From the NCBI GenBank assembly GCA_045586405.1, contig JAZNAG010000012.1, positions 1 to 58,437 on the forward strand: 58,437 nucleotides of DNA, written 5' to 3'. The translations under genes were made by a program, and so were the position numbers. Below are positions 15,916 to 23,680 of this stretch, piece by piece; the stretch's first letter is position 1, and every line of letters begins with the position of its first letter. The stretch is from SIG607 sp045586405 (GTDB taxonomy: Bacteria > Bacillota > Clostridia > Oscillospirales > Acutalibacteraceae). Below the pieces are notes generated by a model, which made no database searches, was not told the origin of the DNA, and saw only the letters and a list, made by a program, of their open reading frames with translations.

Positions 15916-17490
15916 ATGTATATTACTTTAGATATGGGAACTTCCAACACCAGACTTTGTCTTTTTGATGACAAAAAAATCATAAACACCAAAAAAATGG
16001 AAATTGGTGCAGGAAGTACAAAAACCATAGGAAAAGAATCTTTATTTTCAAAGCTTAAAGACCTTATTAGCCAACTGCTTAAAGAAAGTAATATTACTGC
16101 CGAAACAGTTGAATATATTTTTGCTTCGGGTATGGCGGGCAGTGAACTTGGTTTGTGCGAAATCCCTCATATTACTCTGCCGATAAACATTTGTAGCCTT
16201 ACAGAGCATTTACAGGAACGAAATATAAGCGAAATAACCTCTATCCCCTTTGTGTTTGTTCCCGGCGTCAAAAAACTAAACGGAGATATAACCGAAGATA
16301 TTATGAGAGGTGAGGAAGTAGAAAGCTTAGGTATTTTTCATTCTCTGTCCCTTGATAAAGATTTCGTTCTTGTTTTACCGGGCACTCACAACAAAATACT
16401 TTCTGTACGAGCTGACGGCACTATTGACGATTTCTACACTACACTAAGTGGCGAAGTTTTAAACAATATTGTAAATAATACCATTCTTGCAGGTCAGGTT
16501 TCACATAATTTTGAAATAAATGAAACTGCTGTTATGCGTGGCGCTCTTTATTCACGCAAAAGCGGTTTTAATGCCGCTTTGTTCCATATTCGTGTAATGG
16601 CATTAAACGGCGCTGACAAGAATACCCTTTCTTCTTTCCTCTATGGTTGTGTGCTTGACCAGGATACTGATAGAATTCTAAAATTCGCCGCAGACAAGCC
16701 TATCTATATCGGCGGTAGATACAACCTGAAAAAGACCTATAGCATACTGCTTGATGAAAGCGACACTGCTTTGGACGATGATGTTTGTGCTAATGCTGTA
16801 AATAACGGTCTTTGTGAAATTCGCCGTAATTTCAATTTGCAAAAATGCCGTGATTCAGTTCTTAAAAGTATTGAAGAAGAAAAGTTAATAGCTATTATAA
16901 GAAATCCTGATAACGAAACGCTTCTTCCTGCAATGGAGGCACTTTATCGCGGTGGTGTGCGCTTAGCTGAAATCACCTTTGACCGCAGCGGCAAAGTACC
17001 AAAATCACAAACAGCCGCCTCTATAAAACTTTTAAAGGAACAATTACCCATACTTGTTGGTGCCGGTACAGTAACATCAGTAGATGAAGTAATGCTGGCA
17101 TATAATGCAGGTGCTTCTTACATTATTTCTCCAAACTGCGACACCGAAATTATCACTTTAACACGAAAATTAGGTTTAGTATCTATTCCTGCTGCATTTA
17201 CCCCAACGGAAATTGCCTCTGCTATAAATGCAGGTGCTGACTTTGTAAAGCTATTCCCTGCTGACCAGTTATCCAAAGACTATATTAAGGCGGTTAAAGC
17301 CCCTCTGAGTGATGCAAAGTTACTCGCTGTCGGCGGTGTAAGCAGTGATAACGCCGCAGACTTTATCAGCTGTGGCTTTAGCGGTGTCGGTGTCGGTTCA
17401 AATCTGTATGATAAAAAAATGATTTCGGAAAAAGACTGGGCATCCCTTGAAAACCTTGCAAAAAAATATGTAAACGCAATAAAAAAGTAA
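15916..17490 (+). CDS. Fused 2-dehydro-3-deoxygalactonokinase and KDPGal aldolase
   Basis: A 524-residue bifunctional protein; ATG at 15916 follows TGAGGTAAC. Residues 1 to about 300 are a DgoK-type kinase ('ITLDMGTSNTRLCLFD', 'LPGTHNKI'), which phosphorylates 2-keto-3-deoxygalactonate. Residues 310-524 are a KDPG/KDPGal class I aldolase: 'RLAEITFD' provides the glutamate and 'GADFVKLFPADQ' the Schiff-base lysine. Together they carry out the last two steps of the De Ley-Doudoroff route to pyruvate and glyceraldehyde 3-phosphate. The genes are usually separate neighbours (dgoK, dgoA). It sits in one transcript with the sialidase-fold/AraC fusion, whose stop is 10 bases upstream. Gluconate-type substrates remain possible. 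Confidence 0.88.
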   Translation: MYITLDMGTSNTRLCLFDDKKIINTKKMEIGAGSTKTIGKESLFSKLKDLISQLLKESNITAETVEYIFASGMAGSELGLCEIPHITLPINICSLTEHLQERNISEITSIPFVFVPGVKKLNGDITEDIMRGEEVESLGIFHSLSLDKDFVLVLPGTHNKILSVRADGTIDDFYTTLSGEVLNNIVNNTILAGQVSHNFEINETAVMRGALYSRKSGFNAALFHIRVMALNGADKNTLSSFLYGCVLDQDTDRILKFAADKPIYIGGRYNLKKTYSILLDESDTALDDDVCANAVNNGLCEIRRNFNLQKCRDSVLKSIEEEKLIAIIRNPDNETLLPAMEALYRGGVRLAEITFDRSGKVPKSQTAASIKLLKEQLPILVGAGTVTSVDEVMLAYNAGASYIISPNCDTEIITLTRKLGLVSIPAAFTPTEIASAINAGADFVKLFPADQLSKDYIKAVKAPLSDAKLLAVGGVSSDNAADFISCGFSGVGVGSNLYDKKMISEKDWASLENLAKKYVNAIKK

Positions 17491-17493
17491 TCA

Positions 17494-17524
17494 AAAAAGC
17501 TTGACCGAATCGGTCAAGCTTTTT
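17494..17524 (+). terminator. Terminator, copy A of the spoVAC-associated hairpin
   Basis: Arms AAAAAGCTTGACCG and CGGTCAAGCTTTTT with a 3-base loop. It serves the kinase-aldolase gene on this strand and stands in the position of the spoVAC terminator on the other. Confidence 0.9.
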
Positions 17525-17526
17525 CG

Positions 17527-17646
17527 TTAGAATAGTGTAATAATCCAATAAATAATCCCATAAATCACACTCGCAACCGTGCCGTAAACGATAACCGGTC
17601 CTGCAATAGTAAATATCTTGGCGCCGACGCCTAAGACAAACCCCTC
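17527..17646 (-). pseudogene. spoVAC 3' fragment A (last 39 codons)
   Basis: Minus-strand translation gives EGFVLGVGAKIFTIAGPVIV and continues to the spoVAC stop, matching the end of the intact spoVAC at 21115-21552 with mostly synonymous changes. Homology stops at the GAG codon (17646); an in-frame TGA lies four codons upstream. There is no start and no 5' part. A hairpin terminator follows, as in the intact gene. Confidence 0.9.
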
Positions 17647-17670
17647 TGCTTGTGGTCAAAAAGGACCCAT
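17627..17670 (-). repeat. Attachment-like junction A: shared core plus non-spoVAC arm
   Basis: The first 20 bp (17627-17646) are identical in all three spoVAC copies. Next to them lies an arm (17647-17670) that is not spoVAC but resembles the one at junction B; read on the minus strand it holds GGTC-6-GACC. Confidence 0.55.
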
Positions 17671-17683
17671 TAGTAAAAAAATG

Positions 17684-17712
17684 TTTACAATAATTTTATG
17701 GTATGGTATGAT
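17684..17712 (+). promoter_or_regulatory. Promoter of the YitT gene
   Basis: TTTACA (17684-17689), 17 bases, TATGAT (17707-17712). Confidence 0.7.
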
Positions 17713-17744
17713 ATATTATAACCAAATCAACTGAGGTGATTGGA

Positions 17745-18623
17745 ATGAATAAATTATGGAGCCATTTTCAAATAATTTTAGGCGCTATTATATTGGCATT
17801 TGTTTATTATATTTTCATCGTTACAAATAATTTTGCACCTGCAGGATTGAACGGTATCGCAACAATGATTCAATATAAAAGTGGTTTTAGCATCAGTTAT
17901 ATGTCATTGCTAATCAATATCCCGCTTTCAATCCTCGCTTATTTTTTAGTCCAAAAAGATTTTGCAATTAAAACTATTATTTTCTCCATTGTATATTCTT
18001 TTGCGTTTCTTTTACTACAAAACTCCAGTTTGACATTTATTCAATATAACGCACAAGGCCACGACACAATATACCCGGTAATTATCAGCGGTGTGTTGGC
18101 CGGTATTGTGTACGGCATTTGTTTTAGAAATAATGCCTCGACGGGTGGAACTGATATTATTTCTCGATACATAAACAAGGTTAAACCTGACACCAATTTT
18201 TTTATCGTTACATTTACACTAAACGCAATCGTTGCCATTGCTTCAATCTTTGTCTATTCGCAAAGTACACTCAATTATAAACCAATGGCATTATGTATAA
18301 TTTATTGCTTTATTTCCACATTTGTTGGTAATTTATTACTCAAGACCACAAAAACGGCATATAAATTCACCATCATTACCAATCACGAAGATGACTTTAT
18401 TAAAGAAATCACTCAAAAACTGCACCACGGCTGCACAAAAATTGATGCTGTGGGAACTTATACAGGTGCAAAAAAATCAGTCTTAATTTGTATCCTGAAC
18501 AAGCATCAGTTAAACGATTTCCAAAAAATAGTTTCGCAATATGATAATACTTTTTCTTATTTTGAAATTGTAAATGAAACTTATGGAAATTTTAAGCATA
18601 TAAAAACAAATCAAAAGGCTTGA
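17745..18623 (+). CDS. YitT-family membrane protein with DUF2179 domain
   Basis: A 292-residue protein starting at ATG 17745 (TGAGGTGAT upstream). Five to six hydrophobic segments occupy residues 1-205, including the family motif 'FRNNASTGGTDIISRYI'. The C-terminal 80 residues are a soluble DUF2179 domain ('KLHHGCTKIDAVGTYTGAKK'). YitT proteins are widespread in Firmicutes; their transport role is not settled. The last codons run into the terminator stem, and the stop TGA is part of that stem, so the original C-terminus was probably replaced at a recombination junction. It is the only gene between spoVAC fragments A and B. Confidence 0.88.
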   Translation: MNKLWSHFQIILGAIILAFVYYIFIVTNNFAPAGLNGIATMIQYKSGFSISYMSLLINIPLSILAYFLVQKDFAIKTIIFSIVYSFAFLLLQNSSLTFIQYNAQGHDTIYPVIISGVLAGIVYGICFRNNASTGGTDIISRYINKVKPDTNFFIVTFTLNAIVAIASIFVYSQSTLNYKPMALCIIYCFISTFVGNLLLKTTKTAYKFTIITNHEDDFIKEITQKLHHGCTKIDAVGTYTGAKKSVLICILNKHQLNDFQKIVSQYDNTFSYFEIVNETYGNFKHIKTNQKA

Positions 18624-18645
18624 CCAAATCGGTCAAGCTTTTTTT
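18613..18645 (+). terminator. Terminator, copy B of the spoVAC-associated hairpin
   Basis: Arms AAAAGGCTTGACC (18613-18625) and GGTCAAGCTTTTT (from 18631). It contains the YitT stop codon. Confidence 0.85.
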
Positions 18646-18646
18646 G

Positions 18647-18766
18647 TTAGAATAGTGTAATAATCCAATAAATAAAGCCGTAAATTACACTTGCCACAGT
18701 CCCGTAAACGATTACCGGTCCTGCAATCGTGAACATCTTCGCACCAACGCCTAAGACAAACCCCTC
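18647..18766 (-). pseudogene. spoVAC 3' fragment B (last 39 codons)
   Basis: Minus-strand translation EGFVLGVGAKMFTIAGPVIV continues to the family stop. It is closer to fragment A than to the intact gene at the 3' end (both end IITLF rather than ITTLF). Most differences from the intact copy are synonymous. No start or 5' part is present. Confidence 0.9.
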
Positions 18767-18789
18767 TGCTGCTGTCAATATAGGACACA
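18747..18789 (-). repeat. Attachment-like junction B: shared core plus non-spoVAC arm
   Basis: The core at 18747-18766 is identical to those at A and C. The arm (18767-18789) aligns with arm A as TGCT..TGTCAA.A.AGGAC.CA on the plus strand; on the minus strand it holds TGTC-7-GACA. Confidence 0.55.
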
Positions 18790-18814
18790 GTGACTTGTGA
18801 ATTTTAGCAGGTAA

Positions 18815-19756
18815 TTAACTATAAATTACTCTTGCAATATTAATAAACTCAGCCACAGCGGGACTTATGTATTTTTTCTTTTTGTAAGCAATGTATATTG
18901 TTCGTTCCGCATTGGAACTGTTTAACTTGTAAAATAGCAAACTCTCATACCTTGCCGAAGATTGAATTAATGTGTCAGTGGTAAATGTGATACCCATACC
19001 CGAGCCGGCGATATTGTAAGCGGTCAAAAGTTGATCCACGCTTATCACGGGTTGAGGGACAAATCCGAAATCGCTACAAATCTGACAACTCATTTTATAC
19101 ATATTATTTTTAGGCTTTAGTTGTATAAACTTTTCTTGTTTGAAGTATGCTAAATCCACACACGGTGTTTCTTTTTTCAAATGTTTTTGAGCAACAATAT
19201 CCGTTGCGGAAAGAGCAATATTACAAAGCTGGATGTTTATCGGGTGTTGTTTTGGAACTGCCAAAAGTATATGTTCTTTTTTGAGAGGGAAGGATTCAAA
19301 GTTTTCTGTATCAAAATCATAGTCAATCAATACTTCAATCTCTTCTAAAAGGAGTTTTTCTTGTAGATTCACAGAGTTATCCTCTATTAACTGAATGTTG
19401 ATTTTGGGATACCGACTTGAGTACTCCATAATAATTTTTGGGAGAATAAATGAAGAAATAAAAGCTGCGCCACTCACGGAGATATCTCCCATCATTAAAG
19501 AATAAATACTATTTATGCTGTCTTTTACATTATTTTCAATACGATATATATCTTCTATGGCAGAAATATAAATCTGTCCTGCATCGGTTAAACTGATAGG
19601 TGTTGTTTCTCTGTTAAATATTTGAAACCCTAGTTCCTCCTCAGCTTTTTTGATTGTAGCACTTAATGAGGGTTGAGAAACAAATAGTTTCTTTGCAGCC
19701 TTTGTAAAGCTTTGTTCCTCATGAATTGCATATACATATTTTGCATACTTAAACAT
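18815..19756 (-). CDS. LysR-family transcriptional regulator
   Basis: A 313-residue protein. Residues 1-60 hold the LysR winged helix-turn-helix ('SFTKAAKKLFVSQPSLSATI'), followed by a linker helix and a two-lobe substrate-binding domain. It is divergent from an aminotransferase gene 111 bases away, with two inverted repeats between them, so it probably regulates that gene in response to an amino acid or keto acid. It lies inside the cassette bounded by spoVAC fragment B and intact spoVAC. Confidence 0.92.
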   Translation of the reverse strand: MFKYAKYVYAIHEEQSFTKAAKKLFVSQPSLSATIKKAEEELGFQIFNRETTPISLTDAGQIYISAIEDIYRIENNVKDSINSIYSLMMGDISVSGAAFISSFILPKIIMEYSSRYPKINIQLIEDNSVNLQEKLLLEEIEVLIDYDFDTENFESFPLKKEHILLAVPKQHPINIQLCNIALSATDIVAQKHLKKETPCVDLAYFKQEKFIQLKPKNNMYKMSCQICSDFGFVPQPVISVDQLLTAYNIAGSGMGITFTTDTLIQSSARYESLLFYKLNSSNAERTIYIAYKKKKYISPAVAEFINIARVIYS

Positions 19757-19770
19757 AATTTTACCACCCC

Positions 19771-19801
19771 ATAGATATATTATTATAGGAATTATATCTA
19801 T
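19771..19801. promoter_or_regulatory. Inverted repeat, candidate LysR binding site
   Basis: ATAGATATA (19771-19779) and TATATCTAT (19793-19801) form perfect 9-bp arms with a 13-base spacer, next to the LysR start. Confidence 0.5.
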
Positions 19802-19809
19802 ATATATAT

Positions 19810-19840
19810 TTGATTATAACACCACTTTTTACTATAATCA
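19810..19840 (+). promoter_or_regulatory. Aminotransferase promoter with overlapping inverted repeat
   Basis: TTGATT, 17 bases, TATAAT (19833-19838). The arms TGATTATA (19811-19818) and TATAATCA (19833-19840) coincide with the -35 and -10 boxes, which suits control by the divergent LysR protein. Confidence 0.65.
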
Positions 19841-19867
19841 AGATATTCTGAAACAAAGGTGATATAA

Positions 19868-21073
19868 ATGAGTGTATGTTCTGAAATAATCAAGTCTATC
19901 AACTCCGATATTCGAGGAAAAAACTTTTATACCGCTTTGGAACTTGAACAAAGCGGTGAAAAAATATTAAAGTTAAATACTGGTAATCCTGCAACATTCG
20001 GTTTTGGTATGCCGGAGAGTGTGAGAAAAGCATTGCTCAAAAATATGGACAACGCTGTTGGTTACTGTGATGTTCGCGGAATGGTTCTGGCTCGTGAATC
20101 TATAATGGAATATCATAAATCAAAAAACATCCAAAATTTTTCTTTAGATGATATTTTCATTGGAAACGGTGTAAGCGAAATCGCCTCTATGGTGACTACG
20201 GCATTATTTGACATAGGAGATGAAGTGCTTATCCCCACCCCTTGTTATTCACTGTGGGAGAATGAAATTCTCATTCGTCGAGCAAAACCGATACACTATA
20301 ACTGTAATGAAGACGAGCACTGGTATCCTGACATAGACCACATCAAAAGTTTAATTACAAAAAAGACAAAGGCAATTGTAATTATAAATCCCAACAACCC
20401 AACCGGTGTATTATATTCTAATGAAGTATTATTAGAAATAGCAGAAATTGCTCGTGAACACAAGTTGATTGTTTTATCGGATGAAATATACGATAGATTG
20501 GTTTTTGACAGCAAAATACACACTTCTTTTGCAAGTCTTGTCGATGATATAACCGTAATCACTATGAATGGTCTTTCAAAATCTCATTGCCTGTGCGGTT
20601 TTAGGTGCGGTTGGTTGGTGACCAGCGGCCCATTAGAAGAAAGATGCGCCATTTCTAATGCACTTCTTAAAATTGCTTCCATTAGACTTTCTTCAAACGC
20701 TTTAATGCAAACAATTATACCTTCGGCGCTTTCTGATACTACATATACAAATGATATGATAAGAGAGGGTGGCAGACTCTATGAACAACGAAAAGCTGCT
20801 TTTGAAGAATTAGATAAGTTAGATTGTCTTTCCTATGTTAAAAACGATGGCGGCTTTTATGTGTTTCCTAAAATTAATAAGGAATATCTTAAATTCAACG
20901 ATGATAAAGTGTTCACCGAGAACTTATTACTGGATAAGCATATTCTTGTGGTACCCGGCAGTGGTTTTTCCTGGGAGAAACCAAATTATTTCAGAATCGT
21001 TATGCTACCGCAGGTAAATGAGTTACGTGCAGCGGTTAAAAAAATCGGTGCTTTTATAAACGAGAAAGTATAA
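19868..21073 (+). CDS. PLP-dependent class I/II aminotransferase (AlaA/AspC-like)
   Basis: A 401-residue fold-type I enzyme from ATG 19868 (AAAGGTGAT upstream). Recognisable elements are 'INPNNPTGVLYS', 'VLSDEIYDRL' and the PLP lysine in 'NGLSKSHCLCGFRCGW'. This layout resembles alanine-forming aminotransferases such as AlaA. It transfers amino groups between an amino acid and 2-oxoglutarate or pyruvate in the cytoplasm. The divergent LysR gene and the pair of operators suggest substrate-controlled expression. Confidence 0.9.
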   Translation: MSVCSEIIKSINSDIRGKNFYTALELEQSGEKILKLNTGNPATFGFGMPESVRKALLKNMDNAVGYCDVRGMVLARESIMEYHKSKNIQNFSLDDIFIGNGVSEIASMVTTALFDIGDEVLIPTPCYSLWENEILIRRAKPIHYNCNEDEHWYPDIDHIKSLITKKTKAIVIINPNNPTGVLYSNEVLLEIAEIAREHKLIVLSDEIYDRLVFDSKIHTSFASLVDDITVITMNGLSKSHCLCGFRCGWLVTSGPLEERCAISNALLKIASIRLSSNALMQTIIPSALSDTTYTNDMIREGGRLYEQRKAAFEELDKLDCLSYVKNDGGFYVFPKINKEYLKFNDDKVFTENLLLDKHILVVPGSGFSWEKPNYFRIVMLPQVNELRAAVKKIGAFINEKV

Positions 21074-21079
21074 ATATCT

Positions 21080-21111
21080 AAAAGGCTTGACCGAGTTTGG
21101 TCAAGCCTTTT
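21080..21111. terminator. Terminator, copy C of the spoVAC-associated hairpin
   Basis: Arms AAAAGGCTTGACC and GGTCAAGCCTTTT around a 6-base loop, between the convergent aminotransferase and intact spoVAC. Confidence 0.92.
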
Positions 21112-21114
21112 GCA

Positions 21115-21552
21115 TTAGAATAAAGTAGTTATCCAATAAATAATTCCGTAAACAACTGATGCTACGGTACCATACACGATAACAGGCCCTGCTATTGTGA
21201 ACATCTTTGCGCCAACGCCTAAGACAAACCCCTCCCTTTTGAACTCTATGGCGGGCGATACAACCGAGTTGGCAAAACCCGTTATCGGCACCAAAGTACC
21301 TGCTCCCGCAAATTTCGCAATATTATCAAATACTTTAAAGCCTGTTAGAAGCGCAGCAATAAATATTAACGAAACAGATGCGAGTATTTTAGCATTTTCC
21401 TCAGGAATATTCAGTTTTAAGTATATTTCCAGAAAAACCTGAGCCAGAGCGCATATAAAACCGCCTACCAAAAATGCAAAAGTACAATTTTTAAGGTGCT
21501 TTGATGGCGGTGACGCCTTTTTTACCAACCTTGCATATTCTTTCTTATCCAT
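21115..21552 (-). CDS. spoVAC: Stage V sporulation protein AC
   Basis: A 145-residue membrane protein from the ATG at 21552 (AAAGGAG upstream), close to the usual 150. It has four to five hydrophobic segments and the conserved 'GTLVPITGFANSVVSP' and 'EGFVLGVGAKMFTIAGP'. SpoVAC forms a mechanosensitive-type channel for dipicolinic acid in the inner membrane of spores. Its ribosome site is buried in the 3' arm of the terminator of the preceding ABC operon. No spoVAD follows; the gene is directly ended by a hairpin, and its 3' end is the source type for fragments A and B. Confidence 0.93.
   Translation of the reverse strand: MDKKEYARLVKKASPPSKHLKNCTFAFLVGGFICALAQVFLEIYLKLNIPEENAKILASVSLIFIAALLTGFKVFDNIAKFAGAGTLVPITGFANSVVSPAIEFKREGFVLGVGAKMFTIAGPVIVYGTVASVVYGIIYWITTLF
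21215..21234 (-). repeat. Core C: 20-bp block inside intact spoVAC shared by all three copies
   Basis: ACGCCT...CCCCTC on the plus strand, covering codons for EGFVLGV. It is the longest stretch identical in all three copies and ends exactly where A and B leave the gene. Confidence 0.6.
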
Positions 21553-21560
21553 ACAAAAAA

Positions 21561-21590
21561 CTCCTTTGTCGTTAGTTTTTGACAAAGGAG
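21561..21590. terminator. Terminator of the ABC operon overlapping the spoVAC ribosome site
   Basis: Arms CTCCTTTGTC and GACAAAGGAG with a 10-base loop; T runs follow on both strands. On the minus strand the second arm contains the AAAGGAG used by spoVAC. Confidence 0.85.
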
Positions 21591-21612
21591 CTTTTTTATT
21601 CATATCAAAAAT

Positions 21613-22560
21613 TTATCTTTCTTCTCTAAAATAGTTAAGACCAAGACCAAGAGGCGGCTGGTTTTCTTTTTTATCCATTATACTTGTAATAATTAAAACA
21701 ATAATTGTTACAACATAAGGAAGCATTTTAAAGAGCTCTTTATTAGCAAAGCTAACACCGGTTATATAACTACTTGCTATATAAAGCGCACCGAAAACAA
21801 TTGAGCCGATAATACCAAGATTCGGTTTCCAAACAGTAAAGATAACCAGAGCAATAGCCAGCCAACCGATAGCATCGATACAGTATTCCCAGTTACCGTG
21901 GAGGTAATCCATTACAAAGGAAAGACCGCCAAGACCGGCAATACCACAACCGATACAGGTAGCAAGATATCTGTACTTAGCTACGTTTATACCAACAGCA
22001 TCAGCAGTTGCAGGGTTTTCGCCTACACTTCTGAGATGCAAACCAACACGGGTTTTTGTAAGCACAAATGAAGTAACAAGAGCTACTATTATAGCAAGAT
22101 AAATCAAAATGCCGTGAGACAGAAAAATCTTACCAAACCAACCAAGTTCATCAGCAAAAGGAAATGAAGTTGTAAAGAATTTACTTCCCTTTGTATAGAT
22201 AGGGCCGGTTTTATTTATCATATAGTCAGAAAGACCGACACCGAACGTAGTAAGTGCAAGACCTGTTACATTCTGATTAGCGCGAAGAGTAACAGTTAAG
22301 AAGCTGTACAAAAGTCCCATCAAAGCGCCACCCACAAAAGTAGCAAAAATAGGAATAATAATTGCCAAGAAAGGTATGGCGTTAAGTTTAGCAGAATCAA
22401 GATATAAATACTCTGCATAGCAACCCATAGCCGCACCAACACACATAACACCTGGAATACCCAGGTTTAAGTGTCCTGATTTTTCGGCAATAGTTTCACC
22501 GGTTGAACCGAAAAGAAAAGCCATACCAAGTCTTATAGCACTAACAATAAAGCTAAGCAT
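21613..22560 (-). CDS. ABC transporter permease, BMP/nucleoside type (YufQ/NupQ-like)
   Basis: A 315-residue inner-membrane protein with 8-9 hydrophobic helices and motifs of the nucleoside branch ('GETIAEKSGHLNLGIPGVM', 'VGENPATADAVGINV'). It overlaps the upstream permease by one base and is the last gene of the operon. It pairs with the larger permease at 22560-23678 to form the membrane channel. The C-terminal 'KKENQPPLGLGLNYFREER' is typical of the family. Confidence 0.9.
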   Translation of the reverse strand: MLSFIVSAIRLGMAFLFGSTGETIAEKSGHLNLGIPGVMCVGAAMGCYAEYLYLDSAKLNAIPFLAIIIPIFATFVGGALMGLLYSFLTVTLRANQNVTGLALTTFGVGLSDYMINKTGPIYTKGSKFFTTSFPFADELGWFGKIFLSHGILIYLAIIVALVTSFVLTKTRVGLHLRSVGENPATADAVGINVAKYRYLATCIGCGIAGLGGLSFVMDYLHGNWEYCIDAIGWLAIALVIFTVWKPNLGIIGSIVFGALYIASSYITGVSFANKELFKMLPYVVTIIVLIITSIMDKKENQPPLGLGLNYFREER

Positions 22561-23678
22561 CAGGCATTCTCCTTTCTGTTTTTGTTAACCACAATTTTGT
22601 ATTGTAAAAAGAATTCAGAACCGATTATAAAGAAAAGTATAATTCCTGTTACAATATCGGAAATCGCATTAGGTATACGGAAATCGGTAGATACCTGTTG
22701 TGAACCGATATCAAAGAAAACAATTAAGAATGAAGTAAATACCATATAAAGCGGATCGAACTTAGCAAGCCAAGATACCATAATCGCCGTAAAACCTCTG
22801 CCACCGGCAGTAGTTGTGCTTATGGTATGGTTAGTACCGCCAACAAGAAGCAGACCTGCTATACCGCAAATAGCGCCTGAAACAATAAGGGTACGAACAA
22901 TAACCTTTTTAACGTTGATACCGATATATTTTGCAGTATTTTCACTTTCACCTACTACCGAGATTTCATAACCCTGTTTAGTAAACTTAAGGTAAATATA
23001 AACAAGCACGGTAATAGCGGCAACAATTATTATATTAAGCAAATAATCTTTACCTGCTATACGCGGAAGACCAAACTGAGGCATAGGAGAAAGAACGCCA
23101 GAGCCGCTTTTTACGAAATACTTAAGGAAAAATGCAACCAGCTGTATTGCAACATAGTTCATCATAAGGGTGAACAAGGTCTCATTGGTATTCCACAGCG
23201 CCTTAAAAACGGCAGGTAAAACAGCCCAAACTATACCCGCAATTACCGAAGCTAATATCATAACAACTATCAGCACAGGCATAGGAAGCTTATCACCAAG
23301 GAACATCATTACCATAACAGTAGCAAGGCCGCCTACAAGTACCTGACCTTCGGCGCCACAGTTCCAAAATCGCATTTTAAATGCCGGCGTAACCGCCAAT
23401 GATATGCAAAGCAAAATTGCAACATTCTGCAAAAGACTCCATATTCTAAGCGAACGCAAATCGGCGTTGTTTGTTTTAATACCAAAAGCACCGTCAATCA
23501 TAGAAGCATATACTTCAAGAGGATTTTTCTGTGTCATAAGGGTAATAAACACAGCCGAAACAACAAGGGCAGCAATAACCGCAAAGGCACGTACCAAAAG
23601 ATTATAATACCAAGCCATTGGATCACGCTTTACGATATGAAAAGGTACGCTTTTGATTTTTTTAGTTGCTTTTTCCAT
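22560..23678 (-). CDS. ABC transporter permease, BMP/nucleoside type (YufP/NupP-like)
   Basis: A 372-residue membrane protein with about nine hydrophobic helices. 'ATVMVMMFLGDKLPMPVL', 'NETLFTLMMNYVAIQ' and 'VVGESENTAKYIGINV' fit the larger permease of BMP-type purine nucleoside transporters. It sits between the ATPase (2-base gap) and the second permease (1-base overlap), so all are made from one transcript. Confidence 0.9.
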   Translation of the reverse strand: MEKATKKIKSVPFHIVKRDPMAWYYNLLVRAFAVIAALVVSAVFITLMTQKNPLEVYASMIDGAFGIKTNNADLRSLRIWSLLQNVAILLCISLAVTPAFKMRFWNCGAEGQVLVGGLATVMVMMFLGDKLPMPVLIVVMILASVIAGIVWAVLPAVFKALWNTNETLFTLMMNYVAIQLVAFFLKYFVKSGSGVLSPMPQFGLPRIAGKDYLLNIIIVAAITVLVYIYLKFTKQGYEISVVGESENTAKYIGINVKKVIVRTLIVSGAICGIAGLLLVGGTNHTISTTTAGGRGFTAIMVSWLAKFDPLYMVFTSFLIVFFDIGSQQVSTDFRIPNAISDIVTGIILFFIIGSEFFLQYKIVVNKNRKENA

Positions 23679-23680
23679 TA

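Noticed and set aside
17378..17659. 93-codon minus-strand frame near spoVAC fragment A
   Set aside because: It is out of frame with the spoVAC homology and antisense to the aldolase end.
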